Assembly (NCBI RefSeq): GCF_010093595.1
Contig: NW_022985465.1
Location: 1 to 64,000 of the forward strand
Origin: Mytilinidion resinicola
Lineage: Eukaryota; Ascomycota; Dothideomycetes; Mytilinidiales; Mytilinidiaceae
Reading direction: 5' to 3'
DNA: 64,000 bases
Of the stretch, positions 20,366 to 29,447 are shown one piece after another. Both the position numbers and the translations under genes were made by a program. Each line of letters starts with the position of its first letter. The stretch's first letter is position 1. The notes beneath the pieces are model-generated. The model was given only the letters and a program-made list of their open reading frames with translations, made no database searches and was not told the origin of the DNA.

Positions 20366-22150
20366 ATGGACCGAGCCAGCCAGGTGCTGGCGCAAGCCCC
20401 TCTAGACGTGCCTAGGACATACGCTACTCTTGCAGAACGGGGCGATGTTCCTCTTTTATCGCTCTATTATTATAACAAGGGACGACGCTTAATAGAGGAA
20501 AAGGCCCAAAGCCAGCAATACCTGACCCTAGATAAAGAGAAAGCTGTTATTAAATTCTTATTACTAATGTCTAATCTCGGGCAGCCAGTGTGCATAAAGT
20601 TTATACCTTCGCTAGCCTTTTGTGTCGCCTGCAACTAATTAAAGAATAAACCGATTAAGCCTCCAGGCAAGAACTGGGCTTGGGGCTTTGAAAAACGCTA
20701 TCTAGAACTTAAAGCTAAAACTGTTAGACCGATTAACTGGAAACAACATAGGAATAACATATATAATAAGATTGTAGAGTGGTTTAAATTGATTGGAAAA
20801 GTGCTACAGGATTAGGATTTAGCTATTCTGCCGGAAAATACCTATAATATAGATGAGACGGGAGTTTTGCTAAGCATGCTCGGTTCTATTAAAGTCCTTG
20901 TAGGTAAGGATAACCTGCGAGACTATAGAGGCGCGGGTGTTAAGCGGACAATAGTGACTGCTGTTAAGTGCATTAGTGCTGACTAGGTCCTTATAGGTAA
21001 GTACGACCTGCGAGACTATAGAAGCGCGGGTGTTAAGCGGACAATGGTTACTGCTGTTGAGTGCATTAGTGCTGACGGCAGGCCGCTGCTCCCCCTAATA
21101 ATCTGGCCAGCTTTAACCCACCAAAGCAACTGGACTATATACCCAACTCCTGGATGGCATTATGCGCATTCTGAAAGTGGATACACTGACTCTAAGATTA
21201 GTTTAGAGTAGCTTAAGCGTGTATTTGATCCCCAAACCAAAGAACAGGCTAACCAGAAACCACGGGTTCTAATATGCGATAGCTTCGGGACACACGAGAC
21301 GGTCGAGATCTTAGAGCATTGCTTCGAAAACAACATGATCCTATGCCGTCTTCCCTCTCACACCTCCCACAAGCTCCAGCCCTGCGACGTCGGAGTCTTT
21401 GCACCCTTAAAGGCAGCCTATCGCGACCAGGTCGAACAACTATATTAAGGGGGCGTAGATGTAGTTAGCAAGGAGCATTTCACATCTCTATACAGCCCTG
21501 CAAGGGGAAGGGCATTAACAAAGAGGAATATTACAGCCGGGTGGGCCGCGACTAGTTTATTTCCGTTCAACCCAGAGAGAGTACTCAGAGATACACCGAG
21601 GCCCCCCGCTCAACTTACCATTCCAAAAGCTAATTCTTGTCCGCAAGATGAAGTACCGCAAACGCCTGTAACGCTAGTGGCAGCAGAGGGTCTTATGCTA
21701 TTACACAAACTGATCAAACAGGATGCTCATAAGCTTGATGAGATTAGCAAACAGCGCCTACAGAGACACGTACAGAAGCTCGCAAGTGCCGCCAGAATCT
21801 CCTTTGCTAAATGTGCCCTTCTTTAGGATCAAAATCGATTCTTGGCTCAGATGAACAACGAAGCCAAAGTTCGCCGATCGACCAAGTTATTAATCCTAGG
21901 GAAGGCGAAGGTGATGAGCTATGAGGACCTTAATGAAGCACGAGCAAAGCGTGCTGCTGCGAAAGACAAAGCTACGGCGGCACCAGCGGAAGAGAAAGCT
22001 ACGGCGGGCAACGGAAAACATGGTCGTCCGCGCAAGACTCCTGCGCTAGAGGCGACTGCGCCAGAGGCGAGTTTGCCAGAGGTGTGGATGACCGAAGCAC
22101 CAGAGATGCGGATGAGCGAAGTGCCAGAGACGCGTATGACAGAGCCATAG
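20366..22150 (+). pseudogene. Decayed pogo/Fot-like transposase (second subfamily)
   Basis: Starts MDRASQVLAQAPLDVPRTYATLAERG and stops at 20638. Further coding is recognisable across stops: PPGKNWAWGFEKRYLELKAK (HTH region), YNIDETGVLLSMLGS (first catalytic Asp, DETG), ADGRPLLPLIIWPA, RVLICDSFGTHET (second Asp), LPSHTSHKLQPCDVGVFAPLKAAY (third Asp) and AGWAATSLFPFNPERVL. The C-terminal end at 21842-22150 is open (MNNEAKVRRSTKLLILGKAKVMSYEDL). It differs from the 3.1 kb transposase in sequence and lacks a zinc knuckle. Many stops are TAG/TAA at former Gln/Trp codons. An internal 93-bp tandem duplication adds to the damage. Confidence 0.88.
20894..21079 (+). repeat. 93-bp tandem duplication inside the transposase relic
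   Basis: 20894-20986 and 20987-21079 are copies (GTCCTTGTAGGTAAGGATAA and GTCCTTATAGGTAAGTACGA at their starts). They differ at about ten positions, mostly G/A. At 31 codons it preserves the frame but repeats the stretch after the first catalytic Asp. Confidence 0.85.
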
Positions 22151-22305
22151 AGGGCCCCAGTGGCGCAAATGATAGATCCACGGAGAGCGCAGATGACAGA
22201 GCCATGGAGGGCCCCAGTGGCGCGAATGATATAGAACAGTTTTGAAAGTATATGGGGTGATCTTACACTGGGAGTTGTGAAGATTATATAACGTTACAGC
22301 CGCTA

Positions 22306-22743
22306 ACGTAGTCGGCAAGCTAGTGGGCCATGCAAGCTAGTGGGCCACCCAATTATTGGTGCGATTTAGACCTTTTAGCACCCTAGCAATCTTAACAATC
22401 ACAGAATATTCCAGGTTGTGACTTAGGATAATGATATCCGTGGTTATTTTAATATCATCTGTTAATTTTTTAGATCTCTTGATAGCCCTGTTTAGCCGCA
22501 GTAAAATGTTGCCTAGTTTTGGCCCCTAAAATCAAGTAATACCTACAATATAATAGGATTACGCTGCTATACTGCTCCAAACATTCTCTTAGCTATTAAA
22601 ATGAGCTAGATAGTATATGCAATCTTAAAGCTATACTTTATATCTCGTAGTTGTTGAGATTGCTGGGGTGCTAAAAGGTCTAAATCGCACCAAAAATTGG
22701 GTGGCCCACTAGCTTGCATGGCCCACTAGCTTGCCGACTACGT
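22306..22743. mobile_element. Pogo-related MITE (438 bp)
   Basis: TA target duplications at 22304-22305 and 22744-22745. Terminal inverted repeats of about 98 bp (22306-22403 and 22646-22743) with a few C/T differences; they begin ACGTAGTCGGCAAGC. Each holds two tandem copies of GCAAGCTAGTGGGCCA, close to the paired motif of the 3.1 kb transposon, so a related transposase may have mobilised it. The interior has no coding capacity. A paralogous sequence at 28.3 kb lacks the insertion. Confidence 0.92.
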
Positions 22744-22945
22744 TATTGAATCCGGTTTCACCCTTGCTCGTTGTTGTAACACCGGTTTGCTCCGGCCGGC
22801 AAGCAGGGGTACAGGCATTCCAGCCACTATTACGCCACAGACCAAAGCACGTGATTTGCCACTGTACTAATCAGTACTTCTATCAGAGTTTAGAGCCTAC
22901 AAGAGTGTGGCCGGTGCGGGTCGACCATCCTCCCTGCTAGTGGTG
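22744..22945 (+). repeat. Repeat R, copy 1 (left side of the NLR cluster)
   Basis: From CCGGTTTCACCCTTGCTCG through GCTCCGGCCGGCAAG and GCATTCCAGCCAC to GTGTGGCCGGTGCGGGT this aligns with the reverse complement of 28120-28340. The match also includes the CAGCCGCTA just left of the MITE (22297-22305), so the MITE landed inside this repeat. Nature of the repeat unknown. Confidence 0.75.
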
Positions 22946-23122
22946 GCGACACCAACTATCAAACCGTTAAGATTACCGTTAGATATCATTCGTAAGCGTG
23001 CTCTTACAGCTTGATTTATCCATATTTGCAATATCTTCAGCGTGCTACTTTAACAAGAAGAATGATATTCTCTTCCAGGCAACACCTATTATACTTCCAA
23101 GCCTACAACAGATAGAACCCTT

Positions 23123-23327
23123 TCAAACGCTTATCTCCACGTTTTCCAACCGCCAACCATTTAGAGCGTCTAGTGATGATGTTGTGTATAAATGCCGAGG
23201 GCCTAGGACGTGTTTTCGTAGTTGGAAACATTTTTCCATTAAGAAAACAGCCTCGTCGTTGCGACCGTGGGCCTTTAACGTAAATGCGAGATTGTTCATG
23301 CTGGTCAGCGTGTCTGGATGCTCGTCC
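23123..23327 (-). pseudogene. Detached C-terminal TPR tail of the NLR
   Basis: Just where the NLR frame stops, another frame continues the TPR homology: EHPDTLTSMNNLAFTLKAHG, then NDEAVFLMEKCFQLRKHVLG and SSLDALNGW, ending TGA at 23123-23125. The shift falls at a GGG run (23326-23328 on the plus strand CCC) where GGGG would restore EHPDTL, so a single-base loss is the simplest reading. Confidence 0.7.
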
Positions 23328-25127
23328 CAAGCACCCTCGAGCTCGTCTCAATCACTTGCACAAACAGCTCTTCGGCCTCCTTCCACTGTCCAGCAAGGTC
23401 TGCTGCTAGCCCTACCATCGCCATACTGCTTAATGTGTCCTTATGCTCTTTACCGAGCACTTTTATCCGAGCCTTCATTGACCTCATCGACAGTTTCTCA
23501 GCATCACTTAGACTTCCTTTTTGCCACGCATACCAGGCCGCGTTATACAACAACAGAGCCCACTGTTTAAGGGATTCCTCGGACTTGGGCGGCTGCGATA
23601 GCGCCGACTTAGCATGCGGAAAGAGCGCCTGACATTGGGCCCAGTTTTCGTGTTCCCCTGTCGGAAATGCTGTACAAAGATTGTCGATGTACTGCTGCTT
23701 CCACATTTCTAGTTGGCCCTGCCCTTCTAGCCACTTCCGCGTGGCCAGCTGCACAAGTCTGTGCATGTTGAACGTGGCATCGGTGGTAAGCGCAATAAAC
23801 GAGTAGTTCCTTAGCGTAAAAATATCCTCTTCAAATCCGTCGTCAACGCTGGTTTCCGACTCGCTATCGTCGCTGTCACTGTTACTCTTTTCACCGTCTG
23901 CATTGATAGCGTCTACGTCCCCATGTCTGTTCTCTGTCCCACTTCGATTTCGAATAAGCGTTTCCGGAATCCCCTGCCGGTCAAAGAAGCTCATTAATGA
24001 CAACAGGTTTGCCGCCGACCGCCTTGCCTTAAGTATATAATTAAACGAGATTTGCCATGTTATAAGAATAGAGTTCTTGGCTTCGTCGTCTCTCCGAAGA
24101 CGGCCTCCATCATAGTCTAACAGGCTCGTCTTTTTCCTGTCGCTCTTGTGGAACTGCTCCAGGTACTGCCGCACTGAACACCTTGGTGCCCGTTGTCGGA
24201 TGTACGCCGCCGCCTGTACAAGAGCGAGTGGCATGAATTCAAGGGCGTCCGCTAGCTCTGCAATGCCGTCTTTGTCGACTTTCTCTCCTAGCTTCTTCTG
24301 TAGAAGAGCTTGCGCGCCGGCGTCGTCCATGGGCTCGATGGGTATGATATCTCTTTCCTCCACCAGCTGCAATGCCACGCTCCTTGTCCGACTAGTGACT
24401 AGAACCGAGCCGTTCTTGCTCTGGGGCAGGTACGATGAGAAGTAACGCGGGGGAGCGCCATCTCCGTCGCTTGCTTGTGTCTTCTGGCCATTGCTTGCTG
24501 GTAGAGAGAGAGCAGCGGCATCGTCGGCATTGTCGAGGACTAGCAGCCACCTTCCGTTCTTCTCGTTGCGGAGCCAGTTGTGGACTAGCTTAAACACATC
24601 CGCTTGTGGGTCTTTGCGGCCAGCCAGCTTGACTTGGTCCGCGATGTCTCGGTAGCCTTGTTCGATGCGGGCCGCGTTGCTGGCGTGCACCCAGAACACC
24701 CACGTCTCCGGCGATTGATCCGCGGCTCGATAGCAGTGCTCAATGGCAAGCTGCGACTTCCTATGCTTACGTTAGATACAAGCACTGGCCCAAGTGTCCT
24801 TTTAGCTTACCCCACACCGCCCAGGCCCACCAGCGCTATGCGAGATGCCGGCGCGGAGCACCCTTCGCGTATCTGATCGAGCAGTGTTCCACAATCGACA
24901 AAGTCCGGGTCGCGGCGAAAGGGGACGACGCAGGAAGGGCTCGGTGGGGTCTCTGGTCGTTCTAGGGGAAAGCAGAATGCTGTTAGCGTTATTCTAAGGC
25001 AGACTGACGCAACCAGCAACTTACGAGCCTGGTGGAAGTGGGCCTCAATCTGGCCCGAGCTATGCCCAACTTGCAATCCTTGGTTACTCGAACCCGAGAA
25101 CGTGGAGTTGAAAGTAGGATTGGCCAT
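23305..25127 (-). CDS. Sigma-type NLR: NB-ARC with TPRs, C-terminally frameshifted
   Basis: Three exons on the minus strand: 25127-25025, 24961-24811 and 24760-23305. The introns are 63 nt (24962-25024) and 50 nt (24761-24810), with GTAAG donors, CTAAC branch sites and TAG acceptors; phases fit. The product is 569 residues. The N-terminus GSSNQGLQVGHSSGQIEAHF resembles the G/N/Q-rich sigma amyloid motif at the N-termini of some fungal NLRs. Then come the VPFRRDPDFVD linker, Walker A GLGGVGKSQLAIEH (split by intron 2), FWVHASNAARIEQGY, Walker B WLLVLDNADD, SVLVTSRTRS, EFMPLALVQAAAYI, an acidic insert (SDSDDSESETS), an MHD-like NMHRLVQLATRKW, and TPRs (HKDTLSSMAMVGLAADLAGQ). The last TPRs are lost to a frameshift near 23327. 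Lipase and HET relics lie upstream on the same strand. Role: cytosolic sensor that triggers a partner effector (family knowledge). Confidence 0.85.
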
Positions 25128-25804
25128 TTTGAACCCGACGATCTTGATGTTTGCTGGTCGATTGCAAGTCTAAGAGTTGACGATGAGTGCTCTTTGCCTT
25201 CAGGCTGAGCTTCAGCTGAAATCTGCCTTCCTATGCAAGGCTGTGGGGCTGAGCAGACTCGTGCTGTTTTGGAGGCGTCGGTCTGCCTGCTATTGGCACA
25301 TTACATGGGTACGAGAATCCAGAAATCGCACCGAACTCCGTTGCGCCCGTGGTAAACGTCGGCGTGTTGTCGGCCATTGCTGTTAAAGAGAATAATGTAT
25401 AATGGCTATCAGAAACTGTACTGAGTCCATCCCAACGGCAGCGGCAGTTAATGTAGCCTTATCGCATGAGCTTACTGCGGCTGAGCCCAGCTGAACTGTC
25501 ATCACGGGGCGATCTGCATGCACGCGGCACGGTCCATTGTGGTAGAAACATGGCACGGAAGCGCCGACAGATCCTTGATCGTATCGTGCATGACTCCCGC
25601 ATACATAGGGCCTCAGGCATTTGCAAAGCTATAGAGTTATAGCAAGTACTGAGTTTTCTCTCTATTTTTCAAGCTAATCTCTATTTCCATTTCTTCTAGC
25701 CTTCCAACTATAACACTAGTAAAACAAATAGTCTAAATTCAAGCCAACCAAAAATTCTTAAAGGCTCGAAAACTTTGCTTGCTAGCGTTAATACTTTGCG
25801 CATC
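25128..25804. other. NLR promoter region and diverged repeat
   Basis: Intergenic between the NLR and the lipase. 25430-25530 is homologous to 27530-27625 in inverted orientation. No credible gene. Confidence 0.5.
25430..25530 (+). repeat. Repeat Q, copy 1
   Basis: Contains TTATCGCATGAGCTTACTGC then GGCTGAGCC, found also in the reverse complement of 27530-27625. Weaker similarity continues on both sides (GGCAGTTAATGTAG / GGCACTTAACATAG; CGGGGCGAT). The 27.5 kb copy overlaps the end of the HET relic. Confidence 0.65.
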
Positions 25805-26041
25805 TGTGGAATTCTCAGCGTTCGCGTGATATTCGAGCACGTGATGTATAAGAACACGTGATGTATAGGTTTATATGCACGTGAAATGTAGATCTATAGT
25901 AGGAGGCATTCCTACCATAGATCTAGTTAAATTGGAGGCCGCACGGGCCTCACCTACGTGTATATAGCCTAGCTAGATTCCTATATAGAATCGACATCTA
26001 TTGTCCTCCGAATTGTTCATCACGTGATCGGAAATATCACA
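25805..26041. repeat. Solo LTR, family L, copy 2
   Basis: 237 bp, TGTGGAATTC...AAATATCACA, with a perfect 4-bp duplication CATC (25801-25804 and 26042-26045). Same boxes and hairpins as the 16.6 kb copy. It sits between the lipase and the NLR, upstream of the NLR start, and may have altered its promoter. Confidence 0.88.
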
Positions 26042-26179
26042 CATCTTCCCTGCTACCATCCTATCGCTCTGTACTCTTCCCTATCTAGCAGTTTACCCAG
26101 AAGTGTTTGGGTTAACGCCGTTGTATGTGTGCTGTATGCTTGTTAGCGCAGATATCGATGCCGCAACAACGTAGTGACT

Positions 26180-27357
26180 TTATACCGTGGTGCTGCTCCC
26201 AGTTATTCTAACCCCGTCTGTGGCCGTGCTGTGGGCATGGCCTATTACCACCCCTCGGTTGTTCTCAATCTTGTCTCGATAGTTGACGTCGCCCATATAC
26301 ACGGAGTGTTTCTGTCCGCCATTAGCTAGCTTCAAGAGTAGATAAGGGCAGCCAAACCTGGCTCTCAGCTTGCGAACCCTTGAGCCGCCTATCAAGGTCT
26401 ACTATCCACTGACTCAACCGTTGTGAAATGTTCTTGTATCCCTCCCTGTCTTCATCCTTAAACTTGCACATGTTGACGTGGTTGGCTTGGATTGACTGCG
26501 GATTGATGCCGGGCAGACAAGCTGACTCCTTAGGTACAATAATACCAATTTTTTTCCCAGCCTTATAAATGGCATACTGCTCGAAGAAACAAGCCACTTC
26601 GATAAACTGTCCGGTTTCCGACCGGTCTCGTGCTTTAAGAAACTTCTGGAAAGCATTGTTGATGTTTATAAGCTTTGCCGAACGCTCTTCAAGATCCTTC
26701 ACATCCTCCTTATGCGTCGTGCTTGCCCAGTCTAGCACCTTGAGCGCCCTCCCGGCCTACTTCGCCTTTGAAGATCCTTTAAACGGTGTTCCGAGAAAGA
26801 CAACTCTAATCGTCTTCTCCACAAGGCCAGCGCCGGCCAGATCCGTCCCGTGGTGCCTTGACAATGCGTTGGCGCAAACAAGGCCTCCTAGGCTATGACA
26901 GACGAAAATCACCGGGCGATCTGCCTAGGTTTGTACGTGTTGTTAGCTTGATTGCTGTGAAAGAATGGACACGCTCGTCTGTTCCGTACGGTTTCGGTTT
27001 TCTCGCGCAGACCAATCAGGTTTTGGAATAGCGCAGTCGAATGGTCGTCGATGGTCAACTGCTCCGGCATGAACTTGGGGCCGAAAAATGGAAAGAAGTG
27101 GGCGAATTCAGCATTGTAGCCAAAAGAAAGAATTCGAGCCGTTGGACAAGCTTGCGGCAGGAGATCTTTCGGCCAAAAATGCTTCCTACCGTCCCCTTCC
27201 TATGTCCAGGTCCTGGCCCTATCGCCACCAAGTCCGTGGATGAAGACGACACTGTCTTGTTAGCTGGGGCTGCAGGTAGGTAAGGTGGTTGTCTATACTC
27301 TATTTTCGCCTCCGCAGGATCGAAAAGAGGCTCTCCAAATCCGTACTGTTCTGCCAT
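26180..27357 (-). pseudogene. SesB-like lipase with C-terminal amyloid-like motif, two nonsense codons
   Basis: Four exons on the minus strand: 27357-27299, 27251-26990, 26924-26358 and 26311-26180. Introns are 47, 65 and 46 nt and phases agree, giving 340 codons including the stop. The start is MAEQYGFGEPLF. Hydrolase blocks are DVVFIHGLGGDRARTW (oxyanion-side HG motif), LPQACPTARILSFGYNAEF, RPVIFVCHSLGGLVCANAL (nucleophile elbow, Ser in GHSxG-like CHSLGG), VVFLGTPFKGS and a conserved tail NHVNMCKFKDEDREGYKNIS with the likely catalytic His. Exon 4 adds 43 residues including NYRDKIENNRGVVIGHAHST, an amyloid-signalling-like motif. TAG at 27200-27202 and TAG at 26757-26759 interrupt the frame; the second sits where Trp is expected, so G-to-A. 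SesB-type enzymes act with NLRs in heterokaryon incompatibility. Confidence 0.82.
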
Positions 27358-27529
27358 GTTGATAAGATCATAAAGAAGCGGACTAAGAAGGTAGTAGTGT
27401 CGTAGGAATTTGGATGTTGTATGATGATTATACGCGCTGAGCCCCGCCGCATTGATCTTATTATAGGTTTAGCGGCTTTGCGCTTTATTGGTACTTCAGG
27501 CGTGGCTGCGACCATTGGTAGACTGAGGA

Positions 27530-27625
27530 CATCGCCCCGCACATTTAGTTTCAGCTCGGCTCAGCCGCAGTAAGCTCATGCGATAAGACTATGTTAAGTG
27601 CCACTGCTGTGGTCGCTGACGATCT
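27530..27625 (-). repeat. Repeat Q, copy 2 (inverted)
   Basis: Reverse complement matches 25430-25530, with the longest block around TTATCGCATGAGCTTACTGC. It spans the point where the HET homology ends, so the HET gene may be truncated at the edge of this repeat. Confidence 0.65.
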
Positions 27626-27915
27626 GAGGAAAAGAACTCGATTGATGCTGGAGCTAGGAGTTCTTGAAGCGTCCAGCCTCGAGTAAACCATCTGCTCTTT
27701 CGAAAGGATGTATGCCATGTACCCTCGTGCAGATGTGCATCTGCCATAGGCGTCGAGACGTCCGAGAGCAAAGCGTAGCATCTTGCCGCATTCTTATACC
27801 TCTAGAAAATGGAGTTTATCGCGTTTGACAGTTCGCGGAGGTTCCATTTGTCAATACAACAAGTGTCGACCCAAAAGTACTGAACCGTCAAAAGTAAAGG
27901 AGTCGCATTGCAACA
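27591..27915 (-). pseudogene. HET-domain remnant
   Basis: One frame reads LTVQYFWVDTCCIDKWNLRE, then SNAINSIF, a TAG at 27802-27804, then RYKNAARCYALLSDVS, FRKSRWFTRGWTLQELLAP and IEFFSSDRQRP. These are the core HET blocks (W-DTCCIDK, INSMF-W-Y, A-CYAYLSDV, RSWF-RGWTLQEL). The TAG sits where Trp is usual, so G-to-A. The domain start and everything beyond FFSSD are missing. HET domains trigger cell death in incompatible fusions; position and strand link it to the lipase and NLR next door. It is clearly non-functional. Confidence 0.82.
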
Positions 27916-28119
27916 ACGAAGAGAGCGGGCGATCTGCACGAAATCCGGATGGATGGCTACGGGATTGCAGGGGAGATAGTAGCGCTCTATGTATTATGAT
28001 GGTGGGCTGTGTGAAGGCTGTACAAAGGCAGCCTTAGCTGCACCATCACGTGCTACAGAAGTAGATAAGCATGCTGGCTAGTACTTGATAGTGCCGAGAG
28101 GAATCTGCTACTACCTCCT
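27916..28119. other. No recognisable gene
   Basis: Short spacer between the HET remnant and repeat R copy 2. Confidence 0.4.
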
Positions 28120-28340
28120 AGATCTTGCCACAGAGAGGACAGCCAACCCGCACCAGCCACACTCTTTGTGGGGCCAAATTCTGATGGAAGTACTCTTTAG
28201 TATAGTGGAAAATCACGTGCCTATGTCTGTGGCGTAATTGTGGCTGGAATGCCAAGACTGGTATTCTTACCTATACTTGCCGGCCGGAGCAAAATAGTGT
28301 TGCAACAATGGGCAAAAGTGAAACCGCATTTGCTAGCGGC
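28120..28340 (-). repeat. Repeat R, copy 2 (inverted)
   Basis: Reverse complement aligns with 22744-22945 and with the CAGCCGCTA left of the MITE. Here TAGCCGCTAGCAAATGCGG is continuous, so this is the unoccupied version of the MITE site. Confidence 0.75.
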
Positions 28341-29161
28341 TATACTATAATAAAGGAATTAAATAACGGAGAGAGAACGCATGCGATAGCCAGCTTGCCC
28401 GCATCTTGTTGTTCCGGAGTCGGATTTTTATTTACTCCGAGCGTTAGCAAGGGTCCGCGCAGCCACGCGCAGCCACAGGCCTAACAGCCACGGGCGGGGC
28501 TTACTTGATTTCTATAAGTAAATTACACCGTAATAATTATTTCGAGCGTACGGAACTGTCTCGCACTAACTAGTATTGGTGGCTGCCTCGGTTGGAGGTA
28601 CCAATCCGCGTGGCGACTTTAAATGAATTTGCGTGCGATAGCAACCACAAAGCTGATAACGACTTCTAGTATGGTTATAAGGCTCTAAAGCTCGGATAAG
28701 GCTCTTTTATAAATATTAGGAGTGATAAGAGTTTGAAAGTGGTGCTGTGGCGAAGGAATTCTGTTACGCCATGGAAGAAGGCTCTCCGCAAATTAGGGCG
28801 CGAAAGCGACGATGCAAACGTAATTTTTAGGTGGGAGATGTTCTAAGTGTTTAGGGGTAGCTAAAGTACATGACATATATAGAACTATAGGAAATCTTCA
28901 TGTGTGCATCGAGTCTAAGTTGTTTGAAGTTAAAGTACCCCTTATATTTTCCGGCACGGTGGGTTTTCCGCGACCCAGGGAGGGACGTTAGTACAAAGAA
29001 GAGAGAAAGAAGGATACGAGCGAGCGGAGACTGAAAGGGGCTCCGCGAGTCATAGCTCATGTGCTCAATGCTAATCACGTGTTTCTACGTCGCGCGGTCC
29101 CGTGACAAAAATGCATGATTCGTACTATTACTAAGAGTCTACCAGTACGAAAAGGGAAGAG
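28341..29161. other. No recognisable gene
   Basis: Contains a short direct repeat GCGCAGCCACGCGCAGCCAC near 28457. No coding signal. Ends at the copia target site (GAGCC, 29162-29166). Confidence 0.4.
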
Positions 29162-29166
29162 GAGCC

Positions 29167-29290
29167 TGTTGAGCAAGTGATTGTGTCTTTATTAATTGTC
29201 TGGCTATGGATAGGCGGGGTGCCTCATATATGTATCCATTCTCACCCCTTATCACATCGTTTTAGCCACTATTAACCGTGATATTTAACA
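29167..29290 (-). repeat. Copia 3' LTR (mutated)
   Basis: Differs from the right LTR at eight positions. Every difference is a transition with A or T in this copy, so only this LTR was hit by C-to-T / G-to-A mutation. Confidence 0.92.
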
Positions 29291-29447
29291 CTCCCACTCG
29301 ATGGCTATCTTTACTAGGAAGAGTGCTAGCGACAATTTGTCACGGCTCTGACAGACCCCGTTAAAACCTTCAAAAACCTTGAAGGCAAAAAGAGAAGGAA
29401 AGGGTGCCTGTGTTCTGCCTCCGCTCGAAGCTGATAGTTTGTGCGGA

